Positions 10,683 to 21,820 of a DNA stretch of 64,000 nt are shown piece by piece. The notes below the pieces were generated by a model. That model did not search any database. It saw only the letters and a program-made list of their open reading frames with translations, and was not told the DNA's origin. The position numbers were made by a program, and so were the translations under genes. Origin of the DNA: Ureaplasma canigenitalium ATCC 51252. Lineage in GTDB: Bacteria; Bacillota_I; Bacilli_A; Mycoplasmatales; Mycoplasmoidaceae. The stretch's first letter is position 1, and each line of letters begins with the position of its first letter. The stretch is taken from assembly GCF_000712165.1 (NCBI RefSeq), contig NZ_JONZ01000005.1, forward strand, positions 62,001-126,000. The letters run 5' to 3'.

Positions 10683-10762
10683 CTCTCTTTAATAATAGTA
10701 TTCGCTACGCAGTTTATCGAGTTAACTCTCCTGCATGCTCTTTGTACAAAAGTACTATTATA
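10683..10762 (-). promoter_or_regulatory. Promoter -10 box and structured leader of rplK-rplA
   Basis: On the minus strand a TATAAT box lies at 10757-10762, about 75 nt before the rplK start. No good -35 at normal spacing was seen. The leader can form GCAG...CTGC enclosing the perfect palindrome GAGTTAACTC. L1 represses its own operon through an mRNA operator in many bacteria, so this hairpin is a candidate L1 site; that is inference from position and fold. Confidence 0.45.
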
Positions 10763-10828
10763 TTTTACTCTAAAAGAAAAATAAATCAAGTTATAAAAAT
10801 TAATGTAAAATAACGAAGAGGTAAGAAA

Positions 10829-13800
10829 ATGCAGGGTTTACGTTTACTAATGAAGAGTATGTCTCGCTTGCTCTTCAAAAACAAAATTTTGATGGGTCAA
10901 CTTGCTGTTTTAATGGTTGTTTCAACAATTATCATCACTACATCTACTACCGTTATCCAGCGACTTGACAAAGCCCAAAATGACATCATTAACTCTGGAT
11001 TGCAGAGTGATTTTATTATCTCATCAAAAGAGGATCAAACAATCCACTTCAATGAGATTGAAATTAACGATAAAATAGTTAAACACGATGATAAAATCCA
11101 AAATTTCTATATTTATAACAAAGCGAAATATAGTAAAGATAAACCTTCATATATTGACCTTGAATATCCTAATTCAAATACTCCATCTCAATATTTTTTT
11201 CCAATTAATTTAAATAACCCTAATGAAATTTATAACCTTACCGGAAATTACTCATGAGACCAAATTAATGACCTTCGAATTAAAACAGTTTTCTGATTTG
11301 ATAATAACGAGGTAAGTGACCAAAACAAAGCAACAAACTACAATGATCTTGTATTTCAAGAACATAATGGTGTTCTTAGTCTTAAAAGAGCATCGCATTT
11401 AAATGGTGGTCGTGTTATTTACCGAAGTGACTTTGTCGATACCGATTCTAATACCATTAATGTTAATACCGCAATTGTCAAAGAAGGTGACCCATTCGGG
11501 GAACCCTTTGATTTTCAAAAAAGTGGAGTTCCTTTTAAACCTATTAAAAATTATGAAGGTAATACTCTTATTAAATTAGACTTAAATACCTTTAATGTTG
11601 TTGAGTCTAGTAATAATAATCAAAAGGCTCATTCTAATGATCCGGTCTGGTTAAACTTTAGTAAAACATTTGAAATTCTGGTTTCAAAAATAAATACCGA
11701 AGCAGTTAGTGCTCCTTTTTACGGTATCGACCTTTTCATTAATGAAGATCTACTACCAATTAAATATAAGTTGTTTGCTAAATACCTAAAAGAAAACGAT
11801 AAAACAATTAAGACAAGTAAAGAACTTGATATCAAGAATAAAGCACTTGTTTACCGTGATCTTTTTAGAAACAAAGTTTACATTTCTAAAGAAATGGTCG
11901 AGGACCCAAAACAAATAGATGCCGTTCTTCAAATCATCGGTCAAGCAAAACAAGAAATCAGCAACAAGTTGCGTTCAAAGGTTGCTGAGTTTTACGATGT
12001 TTCTACCTTCCAAGCAAACATTAATAACACAGAAATAAACCAACTAATTTTTAATATTAAAAAAATTGAGGACGAGGAACGACTCCTTGGAAATACCCTT
12101 GTAGGGACAACAAGAGCTAAGACCCTTCGTGATGAAAAGGTTCGTTTACAAACAAAATTAAATGAACTTTCATCCATTCAATTTCTTTCAAATAAACTAA
12201 ATGAGAATCACTTTACCGCTCGATTAAATAAGTACGATCTTTTTTATAAAGAACACCAAACAACTAACCTAACCGATGCTAAAACCAATACTAACTATAT
12301 CGTTACTAATAGCGATTTACCAACCTATACCTTCCAGGGAAAAATTGCTGACAAACAAAATTGAATCGACAACCCTGTCGCTATAGATAAAGAATTTCAA
12401 AATAGTTCCAACTACAAAAAAAAATATAAACGACATTTTTTCAATACTGATAATGATGAAAATTTAAAGCGTTTTTCACTTGCTTATAATCATTACACTT
12501 CTTTTCGTGACTCAATTATTAAACAATATGAGAACGACCCAAAATCTAATAAAAACATTGATATTTTAGACCGTGATTACACACCATATATTGAAATTAA
12601 TGATTTGTATATTAATGATTTTTTTTACTTCTTCAAAAGTCTTTTCTTCAATGGTAACTGAACATTATCAAATCAATATTTAACTCAGGCATATTCCTTT
12701 AAACCTTTTCTATATGAGATATTACTACCATTTAGGGATAAACAATATCAATTTAAACTAAAAAAAGGCAATACTGATAAACCAGCATACGGGGTTTTTG
12801 TTGATTATAATGATAAAACAAAAAACAATGAATATCATTACATTAAAGGTGAAATTTACCGGGATAATTTTTATGTATTCATTAACGAACAAGACCATTC
12901 GTTTAGTCGAAAAATACAACTTGTTGATATTGTTGATGAAATCAGTAATAGTTATCACTTAACAGACACAAAACTTGATCCTGAAACATCAAATTCTTCT
13001 CTCTCAATCATTAATTTTGACAAAGGTATTAAAAATATTGAAAGTCAACCAACAATTGCTGACTTTAATCAATGAAAAGCAAAAAACGAAGAAGATTTCA
13101 AAACTTTTAAAAAAGAGTTAAGTCGTTTTATCAAGCAATACCGCTTTGCTAATCAAAAATATACTCCACAAGGTGTGTTAATTGAAGCTTATTTTTATAT
13201 TAACCGGATTATCTTCCTACCATTTACTCTTAATATTATTAACCGTTCTGGCGATATTGCTTATGTTTCAAATAGTTTTTTAAATAATCAAAAATTACCT
13301 TTATCTGAAAGAAAAAAAGTTGGGGATATCAAAGAATATAACGAAGCTCTTAAATTACCATATATTGTTTTTGATAATCAGCCTGCTGTAAGAGAAATAA
13401 TCGATGCTAACGGTCACCGTAAAAAGGTCGCAAAAGACTATTTAAGTTGAATTAAGTACTTAGTTGATGATCAATACAAAATAGAAATTAACGGTCAATT
13501 CTTCTATATTCTTGGTGGTTTAGAAAGTCCCGATTTTCTATTTCCTTCCTTTAGTCAAACAGATATTCTAATTGATACATCAAAAACAACTGTGCTTTAT
13601 TTAAACCAAGCTGGTTTTAATAAATTAAAAACTTTTAATAATAGTGTAAAGGTAGATAACTTTTACACAATTAAAACGAACGGTAACCGTTATGATGTTT
13701 TAAAAAAATCAATTCTTTACAATGAGTTAAAAGATGAGTTTCAAGGTGATAATAGTATTTATCTTTCAAAGATTAATAACCCTAACTCATTGTTTCCGCT

Positions 13801-16800
13801 TCATTACAAACGAACCAACTTTTTAAATAGAATCAAAAACATCATTGTCGCTGTTAGTGTTAGTTTAACATTAATTGTTTTTATTCTTTCGGTTTACTTT
13901 ATCGCTTTAAGTATCAAAACTCTATTAAATAAAAATAAAACGATTTTCGGTGCGATGCATGCTCAGGGAATTAACCGAACTTACTTGTTTCTTTCCTTCA
14001 TCCCGTTCATTACCATTCCAGCTATCTTCGTACTAATTGTCGGTTATACAGTTTCTTATTTCCTAGCTCCGCTAATTGTCAAACTATTTATGGACTACTA
14101 TACAATTCCCCTACCAGAACACACAGTGTCGGTTGGGTGAATCTTTGCTATTCCTTCTTTTGTCATTATTACATTAAGCATTATTTGTTTTATCGTTAAC
14201 TTTATAATCCTAAGTAAACCAATTCCGAACATTATGAGGAACGATGCTGGTTTTGTCCCGACCAAAGCTGTTTGTTTTGTTAAAAAAGCACTCCATCGTC
14301 GTAATAGTACAACAAAATTAAGTGCAACTTATGTTGTCGCAAATGCTCTTAAAATGTCGATGCTATTAGGAATAGCTTCAACTTTTAGCATTCTAACTAC
14401 AATCATCGTTACAACACGAGATAATTTCCGTCAAGCTTCAGATATCACAAATAAACAACGTAATTATTTGTATGCCGTTGATTTATATTCTCCAACTGAG
14501 TACGGTGGTTTATATTTAACAGAATCTTTCGACCGGATAGGTCTTTCAACTATTTCATCACCCTTAAAACGAAATATCCAACAAAATAATATCCCTATCC
14601 CACTTAATAATTTAAATAATACAGAAGTGCAAGTAAACTTCTTAAAACCAAATGGTGATAAATTATCAATCGCATCAAAAATTGACCAAAATGGTGAAGT
14701 AAAAATTCCTTACCAATCACTTCTTAATCAAAATTTAACCTTCAAGAATTTAACATTAAAAGACCAGATAATTCTTGACCAAAACAACATTAATCCCGAC
14801 CTTATTAGTTATAAAAATAAACCTTATCTGCTTGATCTAAAAAATGAAGAACAAATGCTTTTAGTCAAGTCTAGTGCGGTTCCTAGTGAAGATGCTAAAC
14901 ACCAATTAGAACTTAAATTAGTCGATGAAAACAATAAAGAATATCATCTTGCCGGTTTAATTAAAAATGGTTTTTACCAGTTCAATCTTTCAAGTCTCGA
15001 CCATTTAAATCAAACCTTAAACATTCTTGGTGTATTTAGTGATGAGCAAGCTGGAAGTAAACGGATTATTGAAATAAACGATGAAAAACAGCAACCACTT
15101 AAATACTATGCCTATACAAATGGAAAAACTCTATTCAAAAATGATTTTAAAACTAATCAAGTTTATTTCAAACTAGATAAAAGTAAATACGGTAACAAAG
15201 ATTTAACCTTGACTTATAAAATCGGGTCAACTAGTGAAACTATAAATGCCCTTGCTAATGATAATGGAGAAGTAATTTTTAACTTAGATCAACTTCCCTT
15301 CCTAAGTCGAAAGCAATTTTATAGCATTGATAAATTAACTCTTGGCGATGAATTGATTTTGACATCACACGAATTTAGTCCTTCGGTACGTATATTTGAA
15401 AATCACTTATACGGTCACTATGATGAACTAACAAACAATATTGTGTTTGATGTTCTAAAGAAAAACCGACCCATCAAGATTACTCTAAAACAAAGACAGC
15501 AATCATTCCTACAAGATCCTAGTTTATCATTAAACATAGAAGAAGCTACCTACGAAGGATATCTTGATCGACTTGACCAAGCAATTCTTAAATACTCGAA
15601 ACTACCAACTGGTTATGTTTATGAAGTGAAAGATGTAACAATTGGGGTAAACACAAGTATTTTTAAAAATGAACAGATTCTTATTAATAAGGTTGTAGAC
15701 ACTCACCTACCATATGCTAGTGAAATTTACAGCAATGCTTTCCGTAAAATTAATAACCTAGGTACAACCAATCCTGTTTACGGGGATTCTTACGATAATA
15801 TTTATTTCCCATCAGTTAGTACACAACCTGAATTACACAATAATATTAATTTTTTTAACTCCAAAATAGTTACTAAATCTGGTCTAGATGGTGATATTAA
15901 AATTAGAGCAACAAATTCTGAAATTGAATTTAATCCGTGAGTATTTAGCAAAACTTTTCTCCCTCAAAACTCGGTAGCCAAAGCTGAGTTACACGAAAAT
16001 GAAATGCTTGAAGAAGCATTTAAGGTTTTTGGTTATGAAATTATTAATGGTAAAAAAGTCGATCGACTTTATGATGTACCGAACTTCAATAATAATGGGA
16101 TTCTAAAAAACATCAGTTTATGAACTAAAACAGGTGAAGCGCCAAAAAGTCTCGATGATGAAAACAACTTCTTTATTAAGAAGGATGGTGTTTGAAAAAT
16201 AAATACAAAGAAAGGTGTAGCATCTGACGGTGGTGCTGGTGAATTTTCACCCGAATTTGTTCGTTTAATAATTCAGGTGATGACACACGAACGAACTAAG
16301 AATCTACAATATAAGATTGCTCTAAAAGCGGTTAATATCGATAGTCCCAAAATCCAACAAACATATACCTACCTTGACGGTAACTTACAAACAAAAACCG
16401 CTCCTGGAGCGAGTTTAGTTAAAATTATTGGAATTAATTACGATGAAAACATTAATCCTAATTTAGATAATACTCAAGTTAAATTAATTAGTGAAGATAA
16501 TGTTAATTTAATTAATTTAATAAGTGATGAATCTTCCTTAAATAAAGTAATTTATCCTGTAATCATTAATAAAGTAACAGCAAAAAAATATCACCTTAAG
16601 GTAAATGACCTTTTTGATTTTAACCTTACCAATCACATTAATCGCTTTAACCATAAGTGAACTAACACCAGTCCCAGCTATAGCAGTCAATTTAAGGTTG
16701 TCGGAATTACTAATTCACTAATTGGTGAGCAATTCTTCATTAACCAAAAAGTCGCAAATAAACTCATTGGGTTCGATGAATACATCGAAAAAACAAAAAC

Positions 16801-17599
16801 AGAAAACGGCTTCCCGATTATTAAGCAACGGGCATTTAACGGATTCTTTACCAAAGAAAAAAATCCCCTTTTCTTTGATAATCTAATTTCTTTCTACTCT
16901 CCATCAGGACTTTCTCCGGCACTTGTTGAATGACCCGAGTTTAATACTAACGGTCTTGTGAAGAATGAAACATACTGAATTTTTCAAAACCGTTGAGCCG
17001 AAATTAATAACTACTTTAATGCCCATAGTGGAGTAAAAGAAGGAGTGTTCCCCGCCTTAAATGATGAGAACTATATTAAATTAATAGAAAAAATCAAATC
17101 CGTCTTTGGAAAAGAAGCTAATATTGCTTCTTTCCTTAGAGTTGATGCGAACATTAAAAACGAAGTTTTTTCAGATATAGTTGACCATACCATATCAATT
17201 TTAATGTTAAATGTAATTCTTTCCTTAATGCCTGTCTTAATCATTATCATTGTCCTTATTGCGACAACACTTGCGAATGAATCGAAAAACCTAATTGCCA
17301 TGATGAAGATTCTTGGTGTTCGCGATTTTAGAAATGTCAATAGTTTCGCTTTCATTTACCCAATTGTTTGAATCCTTACAGTAGTTTTTGCAACACCGTT
17401 ATCTTATGGGGTAATTGAGCTCTACAAAAATGCAATCTTTAGTGCTTTCAGTATCGTCATCATTCCTACAATTCCATGATGAATATTCGTGGCTTCCTTC
17501 GGTTTTGTAGCACTAGTTCTTCTTTGTGCTTGATTATACACATATCAAATGACGAAGAAACTCCATTTACCTACAGTTCTTAACTCAACATTAAATTAA
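10829..17599 (+). CDS. Giant FtsX/MacB-like ABC transporter permease
   Basis: A 2,256-residue membrane protein. One helix lies near residues 18-43, followed by about 950 mostly hydrophilic residues; a group of helices covers about 1005-1130 and another about 1168-1195, then a second hydrophilic domain to about 2110 and a final group of helices to the end. Two such halves, each a long external domain with a helix bundle, are the plan of FtsX/MacB-type (ABC3) permeases. The segment LIAMMKILGVRDFRN near the C-terminus and IFGAMHAQGINRTY near 1040 are the cytoplasmic loop motifs of that family. M. genitalium has a similarly large permease (MG468) next to its ATPase; here no ATPase gene adjoins. 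Many TGA-Trp codons occur. It is divergent from rplK. Substrate unknown; lipoprotein handling or surface export is possible. Confidence 0.8.
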
Positions 17600-17622
17600 T
17601 TAACCCTGTATAGTAAAAAAAC

Positions 17623-17651
17623 TTGACACTATGAAATAAATAGTGTATATT
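17623..17651 (+). promoter_or_regulatory. Promoter of rpsP-rplS with dyad between -35 and -10
   Basis: TTGACA (17623-17628) and TATATT (17646-17651) are 17 nt apart, a near-ideal sigma-70 promoter. The spacer is a perfect dyad, ACACTAT-N7-ATAGTGT (17626-17646), which joins the two boxes and could be an operator. Confidence 0.75.
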
Positions 17652-17680
17652 TTAACTAAATCTTAAATGAGGTGAATGCA

Positions 17681-17980
17681 TTGGTAAAAATTCGTTTAAC
17701 TAGAGTTGGTACACATAAGAAGCCATATTTTAGAATTGTTGTAATGGATGCTAAGACTAAAGCAAATGGTCGTTACATTGAAAATCTAGGACACTATAAC
17801 CCAATTGATGGTAAAGTAGTGCTTAATCATGAAAGAACATTAAAGCAATTACTAAACGGTGCTCAACCAACTCTTACAATTAAAAACATCTTAAGTGATC
17901 AAGGAGTCTGAAAAGAATTCATTGCTATTAAAGATGCAAACAAAAAAAGAAAAGCAGAACTAAAAAAAACTAATAAATAA
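17681..17980 (+). CDS. rpsP: 30S ribosomal protein S16
   Basis: Small-subunit assembly protein, 99 residues. The start is most likely TTG at 17681, because it gives the conserved N-terminus MVKIRLTRVGTHKKPYFRIV and has the ribosome site GAGGTG (17669-17674) at good distance; an in-frame GTG at 17672 overlaps that site. The frame uses a TGA-Trp codon before the Lys-rich tail. It is followed after 20 nt by rplS. The rimM and trmD genes that usually lie between rpsP and rplS are not there. Confidence 0.94.
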
Positions 17981-18000
17981 AAGAAAGGGAAGGTCAAAAC

Positions 18001-18381
18001 ATGCCTGTTTTTAAACTAAACAAAGGAATGATAATGGATAGTGTTAACAAGACACAACTTAAAACTGACATTCCTCAATTTTCTTCTGGTGACACAATTA
18101 TAGTACATAACCGAATTATTGAAGGTAAAAAAACAAGAATTCAAAAATTCGAAGGTGTTGTACTTCGTCGAAAAGGTTCTTCTGTAAGTGAAACAGTTAT
18201 TGTCAGAAAAGAATCTGACGGTATTGGTGTCGAATTAAGTTTTAACATCCACTCACCATTAGTTGAAAAAATCGAAGTAGTTCGTTACGGTAAAGTACGT
18301 CGTGCATACATTTCGTATATGCGATCACGTTCTGGTAAATCAGCTCGAATTAAAGAACTTAGAAAACAACCTAAGGCTTAA
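18001..18381 (+). CDS. rplS: 50S ribosomal protein L19
   Basis: Protein at the interface of the ribosomal subunits, 126 residues. The segments FSSGDTIIVHNRIIEG, RIQKFEGVVLRRKG and NIHSPLVEKIEVVRYGKVRRA are characteristic. The ATG follows GAAAGGGAAGG. It ends the rpsP operon, with a terminator 3 nt downstream of the stop. Confidence 0.97.
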   Translation: MPVFKLNKGMIMDSVNKTQLKTDIPQFSSGDTIIVHNRIIEGKKTRIQKFEGVVLRRKGSSVSETVIVRKESDGIGVELSFNIHSPLVEKIEVVRYGKVRRAYISYMRSRSGKSARIKELRKQPKA

Positions 18382-18383
18382 GG

Positions 18384-18411
18384 ATAACCACAATTTGTGG
18401 TTATTTTTTTT
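18384..18411 (+). terminator. Terminator of the rpsP-rplS operon
   Basis: ATAACCACA / TGTGGTTAT makes a perfect 9-bp stem with a 3-nt loop, followed by eight T. Confidence 0.92.
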
Positions 18412-18420
18412 ACTATCTGA

Positions 18421-18448
18421 AAAATAAAAACACCAGGAAATGGTGTTT
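18421..18448 (-). terminator. Terminator of rpmB
   Basis: On the minus strand AAACACCA / TGGTGTTT forms an 8-bp stem with a 5-nt loop, followed by TTATTTT. It lies about 40 nt beyond the rpmB stop and back to back with the rplS terminator. Confidence 0.8.
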
Positions 18449-18486
18449 TAAAATATAAATTCTCAAATAGCTGATTAAATTGATTA

Positions 18487-18684
18487 TTAACCTAACATAT
18501 TGTGTTTTTTAAGTGTTTTCAAAGTTTTTGCAGTTACTCGTACCCGAGCTGTTGTGCCATCATCTAACTTGACAGTTGCTCTTTGTAGATTAAGGTTTCA
18601 ACGACGTTTTGAGTGATTCATCGCATGTGAACGAGTATTACCACTTAATGGACCTTTACCTGTAATTTGATCTTTCTTAGCCAC
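18487..18684 (-). CDS. rpmB: 50S ribosomal protein L28
   Basis: Large-subunit protein of 65 residues. The N-terminal GKGPLSGNTRSHAMNHSKRR and the segment RWNLNLQRATV are diagnostic; the Trp is encoded by TGA. The start is GTG at 18684, fixed by the strong ribosome site AGGAGGTG. It is a single-gene unit convergent with rpsP-rplS. Confidence 0.95.
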
Positions 18685-18788
18685 TCTAAACACCTCCTAG
18701 GTTAAAATCTGTAAATAACATAATAAACATTATACAACAATATATAATATATTTTTTTAAAAAAACTATTTTAAAGTAAAATATAAAA

Positions 18789-18821
18789 TATAATAAGGGT
18801 AAGTATCAATTACCTTTTTTT
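18789..18821 (+). promoter_or_regulatory. -10 box followed at once by a terminator-like hairpin, upstream of the yloU-fakA operon
   Basis: TATAAT at 18789-18794 is followed by GGTAA / TTACC with a 7-nt loop (18798-18814) and a run of seven T. Transcripts from this box would meet the hairpin almost immediately, so it is either an attenuator-like element or the promoter in use lies further upstream. Confidence 0.4.
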
Positions 18822-18858
18822 ATTATTAAGTTAACTAAGAATTGGACTGTTGATTGAC

Positions 18859-19125
18859 ATGAGTTTTGAAGAAACTAAATTTAGTGATAATTTAATTAAA
18901 GAACTCCTTAGTACTTCGATCAAAAAGGTACCAGGTGTTAAAAAATTTACAATATTAGATCAAATTTGCGATTTTCAAAACCATATTTATTTCATTGAAA
19001 TTTATATATCAGATGAAATCATTAATCTCATTAGTGTCGCGATTGAAGTTAAAAACATCGCTTATTACGAGTTAACTAATCAAATTAAAAATCACGATGT
19101 GGTCGTTAATGTCTTAATTGGATAA
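18859..19125 (+). CDS. Asp23/YloU-like small protein
   Basis: A protein of 88 residues with alternating hydrophobic strands (KKFTILDQICDF, IYFIEIYISDEI) and the Asp23-type central pattern INLISVAIEVKNI. Members of the Asp23/Gls24 (YloU) family are encoded directly upstream of fakA in many Firmicutes, and the same position here, 15 nt before fakA, is the main support. Its sequence is divergent. The start may be ATG at 18859 or an in-frame TTG at 18850; no strong ribosome site decides it. Its exact role is unknown; family members are linked to envelope homeostasis. Confidence 0.65.
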   Translation: MSFEETKFSDNLIKELLSTSIKKVPGVKKFTILDQICDFQNHIYFIEIYISDEIINLISVAIEVKNIAYYELTNQIKNHDVVVNVLIG

Positions 19126-19140
19126 AGGAAGAGAAGTTAC

Positions 19141-20826
19141 ATGAAACAAATCAATTTAGATTTATTTATTAAAATGCTTCGTGCAGGAGCAAAGACTCTA
19201 GAAATTAATAGTGACTACATTAACGAATTAAATGTCTTCCCTGTTCCAGACGGTGATACTGGTACAAATATGAAGACAACAATGAACGGTGCTTTATCAA
19301 GTTTAAAAAGTGTCACAATCGATCATTTTAAGGATTTATCAAAACACTTTAACCGTGGTCTTTTAATGAATGCTCGTGGTAACTCTGGTGTCATCCTTTC
19401 CCAAATATTCCGTGGTTTTCTTGAAGCTCTTGAGAGCGAGACAAAAGAGGTTAGTCTACAGAACTTAATCGACGGTTTTGACCATGCTTGTCAACGTGCT
19501 TATAATTCTGTATCAAATCCAGTCGAAGGTACAATTCTTACAATTGTAAGAATGACTAACGATGAAATCAAAAAACACGGTGAATTTGAAAGCATTGATG
19601 AATTGTTTTTATTTGCTCTTGCAGAGGCGAATAATGCTTTAGAACAAACCCCTGAACTCCTGCCTTCATTAAAAGAGGCTGGTGTTGTCGATTCTGGTGG
19701 TTACGCTTTAATTTGTGTCCTTCAAGGTATGTATGAACAATTAATTGGTCAATTTGATGAAAGTACATTAATTGCTCCTAAGGAAAGTGCAGTTAAGTCT
19801 GAAATTGAATTTATTAATCCAGAAATTGATAAAGAAGTCGGTTTTGGGTATTGTTCAGAAATTGTTATGACCTTGAAGCAAAAAATCGTTCCTGATGGTC
19901 CAGAAAAAAGTGATTTCAGCCTAGGAAAATATAAGATGGAACTGATTAAATTTGGTGATAGTCTTGTTGTCATCCAAGACCAAGACATCGTAAAAGTGCA
20001 TCTACATACAACAACACCGCACAAACTCCTACTAGTTTCGCAAAAGTATGGTGAATTTGACAAAATCAAGTTCGAAAATATGACTAACCAGTTCTATGAA
20101 AATATGGAACGAAAAGGTGTTAAAGTTAAACCAAATAATAACGGTGAACTTTCAAATATTCCTAAAATCATCGTCACAGTTCCAAGCGAAAGCTTTAAAA
20201 AAATGTTTCTCGAGGAACTAGGAATTGAACACATCATCGTCCGTGAAAATGACGGTAACCCAAGCATTGAGCAATTCGTAAACAAAATAAACGAATGCAA
20301 CTCAAAATATGTCTACATCATTACTGATGATTCAAACATAATTATGGCCGCTGAACAGGCAGCTAAAATCGCACACGAGAATAAGATCCTTGTCAATATT
20401 ATTCCAGCAAAAAATGTTTTTGAAACTCTAGTTACAACTTTTAAATATGACCCGACAATTGACTATATTGCTAATTTAAAGCAGATGAATAAAGCATATA
20501 AAAAAGCAAAAAGTGCTTTGATTAGCAAATCAGTCAGAGACATTCATTACGGACACATCAATGTAAAAACAGGTGACTATATCGGAATCATTAACAAAAC
20601 AATCGTAGTTTCAACTAAGGAGCAATACGAAACCCTTTTAAAGACTATCGAACTACTTATTTCAACAGTTAAAAAACCTGAAATCCTTTACATATACTAC
20701 GGTCTTGAAGCAAATTTATCGGATCTTCACCGGATTGAAAAATATGTATCTGAAAAATATGGTTTTTTCTGTGAAATAAGAAATACCAAACAATCAGTTT
20801 ATCAATACTACATTGGAGTTCAATAG
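19141..20826 (+). CDS. fakA: Fatty acid kinase subunit FakA (DAK-domain protein)
   Basis: ATP-dependent kinase that phosphorylates fatty acids bound to FakB/DegV proteins, giving acyl-phosphate for PlsX or PlsY. The N-terminal DhaL domain shows the Mg-ATP motif FPVPDGDTGTNMKTTMNGA (33-51) and LMNARGNSGVILSQIFRGF. The middle domain follows, and from about residue 330 comes the C-terminal domain of FakA. At 561 residues the length is right. It has the ribosome site GGAAGAG and lies between the YloU-like gene and plsX (4 nt away), which is the expected lipid context. Two FakB-like partners are encoded at 4.3 and 35.3 kb. Confidence 0.93.
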   Translation: MKQINLDLFIKMLRAGAKTLEINSDYINELNVFPVPDGDTGTNMKTTMNGALSSLKSVTIDHFKDLSKHFNRGLLMNARGNSGVILSQIFRGFLEALESETKEVSLQNLIDGFDHACQRAYNSVSNPVEGTILTIVRMTNDEIKKHGEFESIDELFLFALAEANNALEQTPELLPSLKEAGVVDSGGYALICVLQGMYEQLIGQFDESTLIAPKESAVKSEIEFINPEIDKEVGFGYCSEIVMTLKQKIVPDGPEKSDFSLGKYKMELIKFGDSLVVIQDQDIVKVHLHTTTPHKLLLVSQKYGEFDKIKFENMTNQFYENMERKGVKVKPNNNGELSNIPKIIVTVPSESFKKMFLEELGIEHIIVRENDGNPSIEQFVNKINECNSKYVYIITDDSNIIMAAEQAAKIAHENKILVNIIPAKNVFETLVTTFKYDPTIDYIANLKQMNKAYKKAKSALISKSVRDIHYGHINVKTGDYIGIINKTIVVSTKEQYETLLKTIELLISTVKKPEILYIYYGLEANLSDLHRIEKYVSEKYGFFCEIRNTKQSVYQYYIGVQ

Positions 20827-20830
20827 TCAT

Positions 20831-21820
20831 ATGAAATATCAAATCGTCGTTGATACTATGGGTTATGAAAATAAGCTTGAGGAGTGTCTCCGTGCTGTTC
20901 TCGATTTTATCAATAAGCATATGGATACTCTTGTTTACCTTGTTGGTAACGAGCGAGCAATCAGTGATTTTTTTGGTAATGATGAACGTATTAAGATCAT
21001 CCATGCATCCGAGGAAATCACCCAAAGCGATACCATCATCACTTCGAGACGAAAACCAGATTCAAGTATGAAAATTGCTCTTGAATTTTTAAACAAAAAC
21101 GACCAGATTGATGGTCTTCTTAGTGCTGGAAATACTAGTGTTTTTGTTTATCTTTCTTATTCAACTATCGGTCTTCTTGACCATGTTAAAAAACCAGGTT
21201 TCATGCCTTTGCTTCCTACATATGATAATATTGGAACAAATATTGTTGATGTTGGTGCTAACTTAAATGTTGATGAATACGATTTACTTAATTGAGCAAT
21301 TATGGGAAATGCCATCGCAAAAACTCGTGTTGACAACCCAAAGATTGGCATTATTAATATTGGAGTTGAAGATCATAAGGGATATGATTATCATCAAAAA
21401 GCGAACCAATTGCTGAAAAATAGTACGTTAAACTATATTGGTTTTATCGAACCAAATAAAGTACTTTACCGTGAAGCTGATATTTATGTCTCTGATGGTT
21501 ATGCTGGTAATCTTGTTCTTAAATCAATGGAAGGAACTGCGAAATTCATCGCTGATTTCTTAAAAACAAACTATAAGAAACCTAAAAACTGATTAGGTGC
21601 TCTTTTCTCAGTTGGTGTTCTTAAAAATTTAAAAAAGACCTTAAACTACAAAAACAAAGCCGGGGCTTTCGTTGTTGGTCTAAAAAAGATGGTAGTTAAA
21701 ACTCACGGTAGTGCTGACTATGAACAATTCAGTAGTGCTCTACTAATTTTATACAATAGTATTAAAGATGATGTGTTAAATAAAATTAAAAAAGATTTAA
21801 AGGATTACTATGGAAGATAA
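20831..21820 (+). CDS. plsX: Phosphate acyltransferase PlsX
   Basis: Interconverts acyl-ACP and acyl-phosphate, feeding glycerol-3-phosphate acylation in membrane lipid synthesis. Typical segments are GLLSAGNTSVFVYLS, GFMPLLPTY, VDVGANLNVDEYDL, PKIGIINIGVED and DIYVSDGYAGNLVLKSMEG. With 329 residues it has normal length. The N-terminal VDTMGYENK keeps only part of the usual MGGD motif: the glycines and Asp of DAMGGD are replaced by DTMGYE. The ATG at 20831 follows the fakA stop by 4 nt, and the end overlaps the rnc start by 11 nt. A TGA-Trp occurs twice. Confidence 0.93.

Noticed and set aside
10829-17599. A series of separate membrane-protein genes or a decayed gene
   Set aside because: All pieces are in one frame and are divided only by TGA codons; TAA/TAG are absent until 17599.
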